From Streptomyces filipinensis (GTDB lineage Bacteria > Actinomycetota > Actinomycetes > Streptomycetales > Streptomycetaceae): a stretch of 64,000 nucleotides of DNA. The notes under the pieces were generated by a model. The model searched no databases, was not told the origin of the DNA, and saw only the letters and a program-made list of their open reading frames with translations. Made by a program: the position numbers and the translations under genes. Below, in pieces: positions 39,110 to 47,765 of this stretch (positions are counted from its first letter, which is position 1; every line of letters starts with the position of its first letter). The stretch spans positions 1-64,000 of the forward strand of contig NZ_BMTD01000009.1 of the NCBI RefSeq assembly GCF_014649495.1. Reading direction: 5' to 3'.

Positions 39110-42100
39110 ATGTCTACGCATCCCGCCCCCGCCCTCGGCGCCCTCGCCCCCCGTCTGACCGAGCTGTCGCTGCGCGACGCACAGCGGCTCGGCCGACGGC
39201 TCGAAGGCGCGCGCAAGATCCGTAAGCCGGAGGCCCGTGCCGCCGTCCTCGCCGAGATCGAGGGCGAGATCGGCAGGGCCGAGGAACGGATCGGTGCGCG
39301 GCGTGCCCGCGTGCCCGCCGTCACGTACCCCGAACAGCTGCCGGTCAGCCAGAAGAAGGACGACATCGCGGCGGCCATCCGCGATCACCAGGTCGTCATC
39401 GTCGCCGGTGAGACCGGCTCCGGCAAGACCACGCAGATCCCGAAGATCTGTGTGGAGCTGGGCCGTGGCGTGCGCGGCATGATCGGGCACACGCAGCCCC
39501 GTCGTATCGCCGCCCGGACCGTCGCCGAGCGGGTCGCGGAGGAGTTGCGGACGCCCCTCGGTGAGACCGTCGGCTGGAAGGTGCGGTTCACGGACCAGGT
39601 GAACCCGGACGCCACGTTCATCAAGCTGATGACGGACGGCATCCTGCTCGCCGAGATCCAGACGGACCGCGAGCTGCGCGCCTACGACACGATCATCATC
39701 GACGAGGCCCACGAGCGGTCCCTGAACATCGACTTCCTGCTGGGCTACCTCGCCCAGCTGCTGCCGAAGCGGCCGGACCTCAAGGTCGTCATCACCTCGG
39801 CGACCATCGATCCCGAGCGCTTCTCCCGGCACTTCGGCGACGCGCCGATCATCGAGGTCAGCGGCCGGACGTACCCGGTGGAGGTGCGCTACCGCCCGCT
39901 GCTGGAAGAGGAGTCCGACGACACCGACCGGGACCAGATCACCGCGATCACCGACGCCGTCGAGGAGCTGATGGGCGAGGGGCAGGGCGACATCCTCGTC
40001 TTCCTGTCCGGTGAGCGGGAGATCCGGGACACGGCGGACGCGCTGGAGAAGAAGAAGTACCGATTCACCGAGGTGCTTCCGCTCTACGCCCGGCTCTCGC
40101 ACGCCGAGCAGCACCGGGTCTTCCAGCCACACACCGGGCGCAGGATCGTTCTGGCCACCAACGTCGCCGAGACCTCCCTGACCGTCCCCGGCATCAAGTA
40201 CGTCATCGACCCCGGCTTCGCCCGGATCAGCCGCTACAGCCACCGCACCAAGGTCCAGCGTCTGCCGATCGAGCCGATCTCGCAGGCCAGCGCCAACCAG
40301 CGCAAGGGCCGCTGCGGCCGTACGAGCGACGGCATCTGCATCCGGCTGTACAGCGAGGACGACTTCCTCGCCCGGCCGGAGTTCACGGACGCGGAGATCC
40401 TGCGCACGAACCTCGCCTCCGTCATCCTGCAGATGACCGCGGCCGGCCTCGGCGACATCGAGAAGTTCCCGTTCATCGACCCGCCGGACCACCGCAACAT
40501 CCGCGACGGTGTCCAGCTGCTCCAGGAGCTGGGCGCGCTGGACCCGTCCCAGAAGGACGTCCGCAAGCGGCTCACCGACACCGGCCGCAAGCTCGCCCAG
40601 CTGCCCGTCGACCCGCGCCTGGCCCGTATGGTCCTGGAGGCCGACCGGAACGGCTGTGTCCGTGAGGTCATGGTCATCGCGGCGGCCCTGTCCATCCAGG
40701 ACCCGCGCGAGCGCCCGGCCGAGAAGCAGGCGCAGGCGGACCAGCAGCACGCCCGCTTCAAGGACGAGACCAGCGACTTCCTCGCCTACCTCAACCTGTG
40801 GCGGTACATCCGCGAGCAGCAGAAGGAACGCGGCTCGTCGTCCTTCCGCCGCATGTGCAAGCAGGAGTACCTGAACTTCCTGCGCATTCGCGAATGGCAG
40901 GACATCTACACCCAGCTGCGTACGGTCGCCAAGCAGATGGGCATCCACCTCGCCGAGGAGGACGCCCCCGCCGACCGCATCCATGTCTCGCTCCTCGCCG
41001 GCCTGCTCTCCCACATCGGGATGAAGGACGTGAAGGACGGCAACAAGAACGAGTACCTGGGCGCCCGCAACGCCAAGTTCGCGGTCTTCCCGGGTTCGGC
41101 GCTGTTCAAGAAGCAGCCCAGGTTCGTGATGTCGGCCGAGCTGGTCGAGACGAGCCGGCTCTGGGCGCGGGTCAACGCGAAGATCGAGCCCGAGTGGGTC
41201 GAGCCGCTGGCCGGGCACCTCCTCAAGCGGACGTACAGCGAACCGCACTGGGAGAAGGACCAGGCGGCCGTGATGGCGTACGAGAAGGTCACGCTGTACG
41301 GCGTCCCGATCGTGGCCCAGCGGAAGGTGAACTACGGCCGCATCGACCCGCAGACGAGCCGCGAGCTGTTCATCCGCAACGCCCTGGTCGAGGGTGACTG
41401 GCGTACCCACCACAAGTTCTTCGCCGACAACCGCAGGCTCCTCAGCGAGGTCGAGGAGCTGGAGCACCGGGCGCGGCGCCGGGACATCGTGGTCGACGAC
41501 GAGACCCTCTTCGACTTCTACGACCAGCGGGTGCCCGAACACGTCGTCTCCGGCGCGCACTTCGACTCCTGGTGGAAGCGGAAGCGGCACGAGCAGCCGG
41601 ACTTCCTGGACTTCGAGCGCGAGATGCTCATCCGGGAGTCGGCGGAGGCGGTCACGAAGGCCGACTACCCGGACAGCTGGCGGCAGGGGCAGCTCACGTT
41701 CCGGGTGACGTACCAGTTCGAGCCGGGCGCGGACGCGGACGGCGTGACGGTCCACATCCCGCTGCAGGTCCTCAACCAGGTCACGGACGAGGGCTTCGAA
41801 TGGCAGATCCCAGGCCTGCGCGAGGAGGTCGTGACGGAACTGATCCGGACCCTGCCGAAGCCGATCCGCCGCCACTACGTGCCCGCGCCGAACTACGCGA
41901 GGGCGTTCCTGGAGAAGGCGGTGCCCCTTCAGGAGCCGCTGACGGTGACGATGGCGCGCGAGCTCAAGCGGATGGTCGGCGTGCCCTTCGAGGCGGACGA
42001 CTTCGACTGGGCCAAGGTCCCCGACCACCTCAAGATCACCTTCCGCATCGTCGACGAACGGCGCCGGAAGCTGGCCGAGGACAAGGACCTGGAGACGCTG

Positions 42101-43054
42101 AAGCTCAGGCTGAAGCCGAAGGCGCGGAAGGCCCTCTCCCAGGTGGCCGCGGCCACGGCCTCCCGCGAGGGCGGCGAGTCCCTGGAGCGCAAGGGCCTGA
42201 CCGACTGGACGATCGGCCCGCTGACCCAGGTCTTCGAGACCCGCCGCGCCGGCCAGCCGGTCAAGGCCTACCCGGCGCTGGTGGACGACGGCGACACGGT
42301 CTCCGTGCGGCTCTTCGACACCGAGGCCGAGCAGGCCGAGGCGATGTGGAAGGGCACCCGGCGGCTGATCCTGCGGAACATCCCGGTGAACCCGGCGAAG
42401 TTCGCGTCCGAGAAGCTGACCAACCAGCAGAAGCTGGCGCTGTCCGCCAACCCGCACGGGTCGATCCAGGCCCTGTTCGACGACTGCGCGATGGCGGCGG
42501 CCGACAAGCTCATCGCGGACTTCGGCGGCCCGGTGTGGGACGAGGAGTCGTACCGCAAGCTGTACGACAAGGTGCGCGCGGAGATCGTCGACACGACGGT
42601 CCGTACGGTCGCCCAGGTGCAGCAGGTCCTCGCGGCCTGGCAGGCCTGCGAGCGCCGTCTGAAGGCCTCCGGCAGCCCCGTGCTGCTGGCGAACCTGACG
42701 GACGTCCGCAAGCAGCTGGACGCCCTTGTGAAGCCCGGTTTCGTCACGTGGGCGGGCATACGACGCCTGCCCGACCTGATGCGCTACCTGGTGGCCGCCG
42801 ACCGGCGCCTGCAGCAGATGCCCACGGGCGTCCAGCGGGACACCACCCGCATGGAGAAGGTCCATGAGATGCAGGACGAGTACGCCTGGCTGCTGGAACA
42901 GCTCCCCCAGGGCCGCCCGGTGCCGCAGCAGGTCCTGGACATCCGCTGGATGATCGAGGAGCTCCGGGTCAGCTACTTCGCCCACGCCCTCGGCACCGCG
43001 TACCCCGTCTCCGACAAGCGGATCGTGAAGGCGATCGACGCGGCCGTGCCGTAA
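39110..43054 (+). CDS. hrpA: ATP-dependent RNA helicase HrpA
   Basis: A 1314-residue DEAH-box helicase of full HrpA length. Motifs: GETGSGKTTQIPKI (I, near residue 100), HTQPRRIAARTVAERVAEEL (Ia), IIDEAHERSLNIDFLLGYL (II, about 198), VITSATIDPERFS (III), TNVAETSLTVPGIKYVID (V) and QRKGRCGRTSDG (VI). The helicase-associated and OB regions follow, then a C-terminal DUF3418 part rich in Arg (FETRRAGQPVKAYPALVDDG, LRVSYFAHALGTAYPVSDKRI). HrpA processes mRNA and rescues stalled ribosomes in other bacteria. ATG 39110 begins 56 bases after the two-TM gene. Notably no codon bias difference from surrounding core genes. Confidence 0.95.
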   Translation: MSTHPAPALGALAPRLTELSLRDAQRLGRRLEGARKIRKPEARAAVLAEIEGEIGRAEERIGARRARVPAVTYPEQLPVSQKKDDIAAAIRDHQVVIVAGETGSGKTTQIPKICVELGRGVRGMIGHTQPRRIAARTVAERVAEELRTPLGETVGWKVRFTDQVNPDATFIKLMTDGILLAEIQTDRELRAYDTIIIDEAHERSLNIDFLLGYLAQLLPKRPDLKVVITSATIDPERFSRHFGDAPIIEVSGRTYPVEVRYRPLLEEESDDTDRDQITAITDAVEELMGEGQGDILVFLSGEREIRDTADALEKKKYRFTEVLPLYARLSHAEQHRVFQPHTGRRIVLATNVAETSLTVPGIKYVIDPGFARISRYSHRTKVQRLPIEPISQASANQRKGRCGRTSDGICIRLYSEDDFLARPEFTDAEILRTNLASVILQMTAAGLGDIEKFPFIDPPDHRNIRDGVQLLQELGALDPSQKDVRKRLTDTGRKLAQLPVDPRLARMVLEADRNGCVREVMVIAAALSIQDPRERPAEKQAQADQQHARFKDETSDFLAYLNLWRYIREQQKERGSSSFRRMCKQEYLNFLRIREWQDIYTQLRTVAKQMGIHLAEEDAPADRIHVSLLAGLLSHIGMKDVKDGNKNEYLGARNAKFAVFPGSALFKKQPRFVMSAELVETSRLWARVNAKIEPEWVEPLAGHLLKRTYSEPHWEKDQAAVMAYEKVTLYGVPIVAQRKVNYGRIDPQTSRELFIRNALVEGDWRTHHKFFADNRRLLSEVEELEHRARRRDIVVDDETLFDFYDQRVPEHVVSGAHFDSWWKRKRHEQPDFLDFEREMLIRESAEAVTKADYPDSWRQGQLTFRVTYQFEPGADADGVTVHIPLQVLNQVTDEGFEWQIPGLREEVVTELIRTLPKPIRRHYVPAPNYARAFLEKAVPLQEPLTVTMARELKRMVGVPFEADDFDWAKVPDHLKITFRIVDERRRKLAEDKDLETLKLRLKPKARKALSQVAAATASREGGESLERKGLTDWTIGPLTQVFETRRAGQPVKAYPALVDDGDTVSVRLFDTEAEQAEAMWKGTRRLILRNIPVNPAKFASEKLTNQQKLALSANPHGSIQALFDDCAMAAADKLIADFGGPVWDEESYRKLYDKVRAEIVDTTVRTVAQVQQVLAAWQACERRLKASGSPVLLANLTDVRKQLDALVKPGFVTWAGIRRLPDLMRYLVAADRRLQQMPTGVQRDTTRMEKVHEMQDEYAWLLEQLPQGRPVPQQVLDIRWMIEELRVSYFAHALGTAYPVSDKRIVKAIDAAVP

Positions 43055-43149
43055 TCACTCGCACACAGAGGGTGAGTTCGACCAGGCGGGCTCACCTCCT
43101 GTACAGTCTCTTCTCGCAGCGCAACGCAGAACAAAGCGCCGCGAAACCT

Positions 43150-43224
43150 GGTCCTGTGGAGCAGTTTGGAGTGCTCGCCACCCTGTCAAGGTGGAGGCCG
43201 CGGGTTCAAATCCCGTCAGGACCG
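43150..43224 (+). tRNA. tRNA-Asp (GUC), copy 2
   Basis: Identical over 75 bases to the tRNA-Asp at 37394-37468 (anticodon GTC, discriminator G). A possible promoter lies upstream (TTCGAC at 43077 and TACAGT at 43102, with a long 19-base spacer). The two copies bracket about 5.7 kb of core genes. Confidence 0.95.
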
Positions 43225-43615
43225 CACATCAGGAGACGCCCTCATCCCATCGGATGGGGGCCTTCCGCATGCCCCCGAGGCCGTGCACGCGGCGAAGCCG
43301 CAATCCGACACGGCACATCCCGTCACGACCGCAGTATCGAAGGGCGCGCATCCGGCAACGGAAGCGGGCCCTTCCGCATGTGCGCCCCCACCACCGGCCA
43401 CCTCACCCTCGAAGGCCGCGCCCGCGGTGGAGTCGCACGTCGGCGCGTTCAGGGCCGGAGCGGGGGCTGGGGCGGCGGTCCCAGGGGTCACTCCGACGGC
43501 GGTACGGGCGGCCCGGCCGCACCGGCGGAGCCGTCCCGCGCCCTTGACGGCGGCACATCGCGCCGGTACCCAGGGACCAGGGCCCGTTCCCCTGTGCGGT
43601 CCGCGGAGGTGGCGT
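43225..43615. other. 391-base gap after tRNA-Asp
   Basis: Nothing convincing. It is GC-rich, has open frames without ribosome binding sites, and probably carries the end of the tRNA transcript and the promoter of the small gene at 43616. Confidence 0.4.
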
Positions 43616-43807
43616 ATGGCGGCATCGGCCAGGCACGAGACGCGGGCGCTGCTGAGGGCGCACCTGTCGGCCGCCTCGTCCTACCGGCATCTCACCCGCC
43701 ACTGCCCCATCTGCCACCACCTGCTGCGGCTGGCGATGGACACCGGCCCCCAGGTCCCGGAGCCCGCCGACGAGGAAGCCGAGGACGAAAGCCCCCGCAG
43801 CGCGTGA
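43616..43807 (+). CDS. small conserved-looking CxxC protein (DUF6274-like)
   Basis: A 63-residue soluble protein. A helical N-terminus (MAASARHETRALLRAHLSAA) is followed by SYRHLTRHCPICHHLLRLAM, whose Cys-x-x-Cys plus His could bind zinc, and an acidic tail. The ribosome binding site GGAGG is 6 bases before ATG 43616. Such short proteins occur next to bldC in Streptomyces genomes, annotated to my memory as DUF6274. Function unknown. Confidence 0.7.
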   Translation: MAASARHETRALLRAHLSAASSYRHLTRHCPICHHLLRLAMDTGPQVPEPADEEAEDESPRSA

Positions 43808-44080
43808 CCGGCGCCGGCCCCAACAGCCCACCGCGCGTGGGGCGCTGGAACGGGCCGCTCCACTAGCGCACACATGCCGCCGGCAACAACCGCCGGGGCA
43901 TGTGACGGGAGTCACCGCATGAGTTTTTGAAAGGCCGGTACTTACCCCCGTCCTACAACTGGTCAATTTAATATGTGCAATTGCACCGGCCCCGGGGAGC
44001 CCGCACAGCGGTTCCGACAGCCCTGCCCAGACTCCGACAAGGCCGCTCACAGGGACCCGCCCCCGCTCCGACCAGCGCAC
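43808..44080. other. gap between the CxxC gene and the bldC terminator
   Basis: No gene supported. It includes an AT-richer patch around 43957-43988 (GGTCAATTTAATATGTGCAA) that could be a promoter but leads to no recognisable gene. Confidence 0.4.
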
Positions 44081-44120
44081 AAAAAAGATCGCGCTGGACT
44101 CGGCGGAGTCCAGCGCGATC
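44081..44120 (-). terminator. bldC terminator
   Basis: A perfect 15-bp stem GATCGCGCTGGACTC/GAGTCCAGCGCGATC with a 4-base loop, followed on the minus strand by six U residues (AAAAAA at 44081-44086). It lies about 148 bases downstream of the bldC stop. Confidence 0.9.
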
Positions 44121-44267
44121 CACGACGCACCCTGTGTCGCTGCCTACAACGTTCTCTTCGGCTTGGGCGAGGGGCCTGTTGGGGCAGGTCCCGCGTCGCT
44201 TGGAGCTAGGGTTCCGAGCGCCTCGGCCGGTTGGGGGACCTGCCGTCTTGCCCGGTTATGCGGTTGT

Positions 44268-44474
44268 TCAGGCCTCGCTGCGCTGCTGCGGGATGCCCGC
44301 GAGAAGAGCGCGGACCTCGGCCTCGCGGTAGCGGCGGTGCCCGCCGAGCGTACGGATGGACGTGAGCTTGCCGGCCTTCGCCCACCGCGTGACCGTCTTG
44401 GGGTCGACGCGGAACATGGTGGCGACCTCAGCCGGGGTCAGCAGCGGCTCGGCATCAGGGGTGCGAGCGGTCAT
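44268..44474 (-). CDS. bldC: developmental regulator BldC
   Basis: A 68-residue DNA-binding protein of the MerR-like BldC type: MTARTPDAEPLLTPAEVATM, then RVDPKTVTRWAKAGKL, then SIRTLGGHRRYREAEVRALL. This is the expected length and sequence of Streptomyces BldC. BldC binds AT-rich direct repeats cooperatively and controls the timing of sporulation, keeping vegetative growth going. The ATG has GGAGG 6-7 bases upstream. The 5' leader carries an 8-bp inverted repeat and the region upstream is 518 bases long and gene-free, suggesting complex control. Confidence 0.97.
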   Translation of the reverse strand: MTARTPDAEPLLTPAEVATMFRVDPKTVTRWAKAGKLTSIRTLGGHRRYREAEVRALLAGIPQQRSEA

Positions 44475-44992
44475 GAGCGGCCTCCTCGGGAGAACCGAAC
44501 CTTCTCGGTTCTTTCCTCTAAATTCTGCACCTTGACCCGCGTTGCCCGAAATGGCGGACGCGAGTCGAGTCGGTTATAGGACGAACGGCTTGTCCTCGGC
44601 ACTACAACTACACCATCTGTCCAGCCGCGTCGGCCAAACCGATGGAATTGCCCTCCCAGGTGTTCATCAGCGACGGAAGCCGATGGACCATGCCATAGCG
44701 GACAGTCACGCCACTGTGACGATCAGTCACAGGGCGATCAGGAGGCACCAGACCCCCCAAAGCAGGCAATGCTGAGAATCCGCCCACAGTGGAGCATAGT
44801 TGGACGGACGGAGCCCTCCCCGGACTCCTTGTCCTATTTTGGCATGAGGGGCGGCACTTAGGGCAAGGCTCTTGTAAGTGCTGTCCATCACCCTTGAGGC
44901 AAAAGTCCAGATCGGGACCAACATCCCGTCAGATGGGCAAGTGCCGTAGACCGTACGTCGTTCGACGCCGTTTGGGCCGTGACATACGTCAC
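44475..44992. other. 518-base gene-free region upstream of bldC
   Basis: No gene is supported. It contains the inverted repeat CTGTGAC-GATCA-GTCACAG (44714-44732), a preceding related CAGTCAC (44703-44709), and GTGACATACGTCAC (44982-44995), which overlaps the end of the next gene. These repeated GTCAC/GTGAC elements may be binding sites of a regulator acting on bldC or on the gene at 44993. Confidence 0.45.
44491..44512 (-). promoter_or_regulatory. inverted repeat in the bldC leader
   Basis: AGAACCGA (44491-44498) and TCGGTTCT (44505-44512) are perfect inverse copies with a 6-base loop, 17 bases before the bldC start and close to its ribosome binding site. It could be a protein-binding site or an RNA hairpin. 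Confidence 0.5.
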
Positions 44993-45835
44993 TCAGTTCG
45001 CGGAACGCCGGTCCCGTACCGCCCGCCACCGCTCCACGAGCCGCACATAGGCCTCTCCGGCCGCCGCCCCGTCACCCTGTCGCAGCGCCTCGATGCCACC
45101 GGCCACGTCCGCCGCCGAGTGGTCGCCCTCCAGCTCACCGGCCGGCAGCACATGCACCAGGCCGCCGTAGTCGAGCTCGACCAGCGAGCGCGGGTGGAAC
45201 TCCTCCAGCCAGCGGCCGACGTCCACCAGGCCGTCGATCAGCGGGCTCTCCTCGACCGCGTCCCTCAGCGCGCGCAGCGCCCGCGCCACCCGGCGCCGGG
45301 CCTGCACCATGGGCGTGCGGTAACGCAGCACCGGGGGCACCTCCGCGGTGCCCTTCTCGTACCGCCGCTCCTCGTCGGAGACCAGCACGAACCAGTTCAG
45401 CGGCACCTGCCAGGTCGCCGTGCGGATCCACGGGCGGGCATCGGGGTTGCGGGCGAGCCAGCGCTCGTAGTCCTGGGCCGCCTGGCGGCGTACGACCGGG
45501 GGCAGCACCGCGTCCAGGACCGGCGCCGGCAGCTCCTCCGCCAGCTCGCCGAGCGCCTGCCAGCCGCGCAGCCGGGTCCGCCACGGGCACACGCAGAGCA
45601 CGCCGTCGACCTCCGTCACGAAGGCGTCGCCGCTCTCGTGCACCGGCACCGCGACAGGCGGGGTGGGCAGCAAGTCCGCCAGGGAGCGCCGCAGTTCGTC
45701 CTGACAGGAGGGGTGTTCGGAACGGCGGGCGTAACGCTCCCAGTGGCTGCGCTCCGGCTCCGGGAAGGCGCCCAGCGGCTCGTACACGCGCAGGTACGCG
45801 GCATAGGGGACGACCACGGAGGACACCTTCGGCAC
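44993..45835 (-). CDS. conserved hypothetical protein
   Basis: A 280-residue soluble protein with no recognisable catalytic motif. It looks like a mixed alpha/beta fold (VVVPYAAYLRVYEPLGAFP, RTATWQVPLNWFVLVSDEER) with a helical C-terminus (VARALRALRDAVEE, GEAYVRLVERWRAVRDRR). Its place between bldC and valine dehydrogenase matches a conserved gene in S. coelicolor (SCO4090 as I recall). GTG 45835 is preferred over 45877 because GGGAGGGAG lies about 6 bases upstream. It is divergent from vdh. Confidence 0.75.
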   Translation of the reverse strand: MPKVSSVVVPYAAYLRVYEPLGAFPEPERSHWERYARRSEHPSCQDELRRSLADLLPTPPVAVPVHESGDAFVTEVDGVLCVCPWRTRLRGWQALGELAEELPAPVLDAVLPPVVRRQAAQDYERWLARNPDARPWIRTATWQVPLNWFVLVSDEERRYEKGTAEVPPVLRYRTPMVQARRRVARALRALRDAVEESPLIDGLVDVGRWLEEFHPRSLVELDYGGLVHVLPAGELEGDHSAADVAGGIEALRQGDGAAAGEAYVRLVERWRAVRDRRSAN

Positions 45836-46035
45836 GCCTGCTCCCTCCCCATCGGGCCCCGCTCGAAACCACTGCAAATCGTGCCACGGTCATGCGTGCA
45901 CAAGAGGCTCGGGAGAGTGATCCTGAACACTGCACGGATGGTGGTCGCGCCAAGGCTCTACGCTCATGCCACGGCACCCCGCCACCCGTACGGGGTCCGA
46001 CCCCACTCGCCGCTCTTTACACAGGAGTCACCACA

Positions 46036-47142
46036 GTGACCGACGTAATTGGCGCACCTGCTGATGTCCTGCACACCCTGTTCCAGTCGGACCAGGGGGG
46101 CCATGAGCAGGTCGTGCTCTGTCAGGACCGCGCGTCCGGCCTGAAGGCCGTGATCGCCCTCCACTCCACCGCCCTGGGCCCGGCCCTCGGCGGCACGCGC
46201 TTCTACCCCTACGCGACCGAGGCCGAGGCCGTCGCCGACGCCCTCAACCTCGCGCGCGGGATGTCGTACAAGAACGCCATGGCCGGCCTCGACCACGGCG
46301 GCGGCAAGGCCGTGATCATCGGCGACCCCGAGCGCGACAAGACCGAGGAACTCCTCCTCGCCTACGGCCGCATGGTCGCCTCGCTCGGCGGGCGCTACGT
46401 CACCGCGTGCGACGTCGGCACCTACGTCGCCGACATGAACGTCGTGGCCCGTGAGTGCCGCTGGACCACCGGCCGCTCGCCCGAGAACGGCGGCGCCGGC
46501 GACTCCTCGGTGCTCACCGCCTTCGGCGTCTACCAGGGCATGCGCGCCTCCGCCCAGCACCTGTGGGGCGACCCCACGCTCCGCGGCCGCAAGGTCGGCG
46601 TCGCCGGCGTCGGCAAGGTCGGCCACCACCTGGTGAAGCACCTGCGGGACGAGGGCGCCGAGGTCGTCGTCACGGACGTGCGCACGGACGCCGTGCAGCG
46701 GATCCTCGACCAGTACCCGGTGGGCGTGACGGCGGTCGCCGACACCGAGCAGCTGATCCGCGTCGAGGGGCTGGACGTCTACGCCCCCTGCGCGCTCGGC
46801 GGCGCCCTGAACGACGACTCCGTCCCCGTGCTCACCGCCACGGTGGTGTGCGGCGCGGCCAACAACCAGCTCGCCCACCCGGGCGTGGAGAAGGACCTCG
46901 CCGACCGCGGGATCCTCTACGCGCCGGACTACGTGGTGAACGCCGGCGGGGTCATCCAGGTGGCCGACGAGCTGCACGGGTTCGACTTCGACCGGTGCAG
47001 GGCGAAGGCGGCGAAGATCTTCGACACCACGCTGGCCATATTCGCACGTGCGAAGGAAGACGGTATTCCGCCGGCCGCGGCGGCCGACCGGATCGCCGAG
47101 CAGCGTATGGCCGAGGCCCGCGCCGGACACACCGCGCACTGA
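46036..47142 (+). CDS. vdh: valine (branched-chain amino acid) dehydrogenase
   Basis: A 368-residue NAD-dependent dehydrogenase of the Glu/Leu/Phe/Val family. The active-site stretch RGMSYKNAMAGLDHGGGKAVI holds the catalytic Lys residues, and the Rossmann loop VGVAGVGKVGHHLV is at about 180-195. VVCGAANNQL and LYAPDYVVNAGGVIQ are further family marks. It deaminates valine, leucine and isoleucine to their 2-oxo acids, supplying branched acyl-CoA precursors for fatty acids and polyketides in Streptomyces. The length fits known Streptomyces Vdh. GTG 46036 is used, with AGGAG about 10 bases upstream. Confidence 0.94.
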   Translation: MTDVIGAPADVLHTLFQSDQGGHEQVVLCQDRASGLKAVIALHSTALGPALGGTRFYPYATEAEAVADALNLARGMSYKNAMAGLDHGGGKAVIIGDPERDKTEELLLAYGRMVASLGGRYVTACDVGTYVADMNVVARECRWTTGRSPENGGAGDSSVLTAFGVYQGMRASAQHLWGDPTLRGRKVGVAGVGKVGHHLVKHLRDEGAEVVVTDVRTDAVQRILDQYPVGVTAVADTEQLIRVEGLDVYAPCALGGALNDDSVPVLTATVVCGAANNQLAHPGVEKDLADRGILYAPDYVVNAGGVIQVADELHGFDFDRCRAKAAKIFDTTLAIFARAKEDGIPPAAAADRIAEQRMAEARAGHTAH

Positions 47143-47432
47143 CCCGGTCGCACACGTGAGCGGTACCCGTCGGCGGGAACTTAGAGAGAACTCTCACTTC
47201 CACCGGCGGGTCGTTCCCCGATAAGTGGTTAAAATCGCCACTGACCAGCGAGGACAGGGCGCCTCGAAGGTCCTGGGCACACGCGCGTGCTGCGGGCGAC
47301 GTACCGTATGGGCGCGGGCTCAGGTACCGTGGAAGCCCTACGGACCGGCCTCTCCGCGGAGGGTCCGTTCCAGATCATGAACGCGTGTCAGACTCTGGGG
47401 CCATCAAGCCCCGTCACCGAGGGGGTCGAGCC
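47143..47432. other. 290-base gap between vdh and the DUF3073 gene
   Basis: No gene. It includes an AT-richer stretch GATAAGTGGTTAAAATCGCC (47220-47239) that may contain a promoter; the rest forms a long leader for the DUF3073 gene. Confidence 0.4.
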
Positions 47433-47684
47433 ATGGGGCGCGGCCGGGCCAAGGCCAAGCAGACGAAGGTCGCCCGCCAGCTGAAGTACAACAGCGGTGG
47501 GACTGACCTGTCACGGCTGGCCAGTGAACTGGGCGCATCGACTTCGAGCCAGCCGCCGAACAGCGAGCCGTTCGAGGACGATGAGAATGAAGAGGACGAT
47601 CTTTACTCTCGTTACGCCGACCTCTATGAGGACGACGACGAGGATGAAGACGACGGTCCCTCACAACATCGTCGCGGCGCTTGA
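47433..47684 (+). CDS. DUF3073 small protein
   Basis: An 83-residue protein with a basic N-terminus (MGRGRAKAKQTKVARQLKY) and a very acidic C-terminus (DDENEEDD, YEDDDEDEDDG). This dipolar pattern is that of the actinobacterial DUF3073 family, usually found beside purM as here. The N-terminus suggests nucleic-acid contact; function unknown. The ribosome binding site GAGGGGG is 7 bases before ATG 47433. Confidence 0.9.
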   Translation: MGRGRAKAKQTKVARQLKYNSGGTDLSRLASELGASTSSQPPNSEPFEDDENEEDDLYSRYADLYEDDDEDEDDGPSQHRRGA

Positions 47685-47703
47685 CCTTGCACTGAGCACT
47701 TGT

Positions 47704-47730
47704 CCGGTCGGTGGCACTGCCACCGACCGG
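47704..47730. terminator. bidirectional terminator between DUF3073 gene and purM
   Basis: A perfect 12-bp stem CCGGTCGGTGGC/GCCACCGACCGG with a 3-base loop, 20 bases after the DUF3073 stop and 36 bases from the end of the convergent purM. Confidence 0.8.
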
Positions 47731-47765
47731 CTTCTGTGCTACCCGCAGGTCAGCCGGCGGCGCCT

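Noticed and set aside
39062..42985. A minus-strand open frame of about 1300 codons opposite hrpA
   Set aside because: It is a shadow of hrpA, which carries all DEAH-helicase motifs on the plus strand. The antisense product is Leu/Val/Arg low-complexity and has no start signals.
37394..43224. Attachment-site pair of an integrated element at tRNA-Asp
   Set aside because: Both copies are complete tRNA genes, no integrase or excisionase is present, and the enclosed genes (hrpA and others) are core genes with normal codon use.
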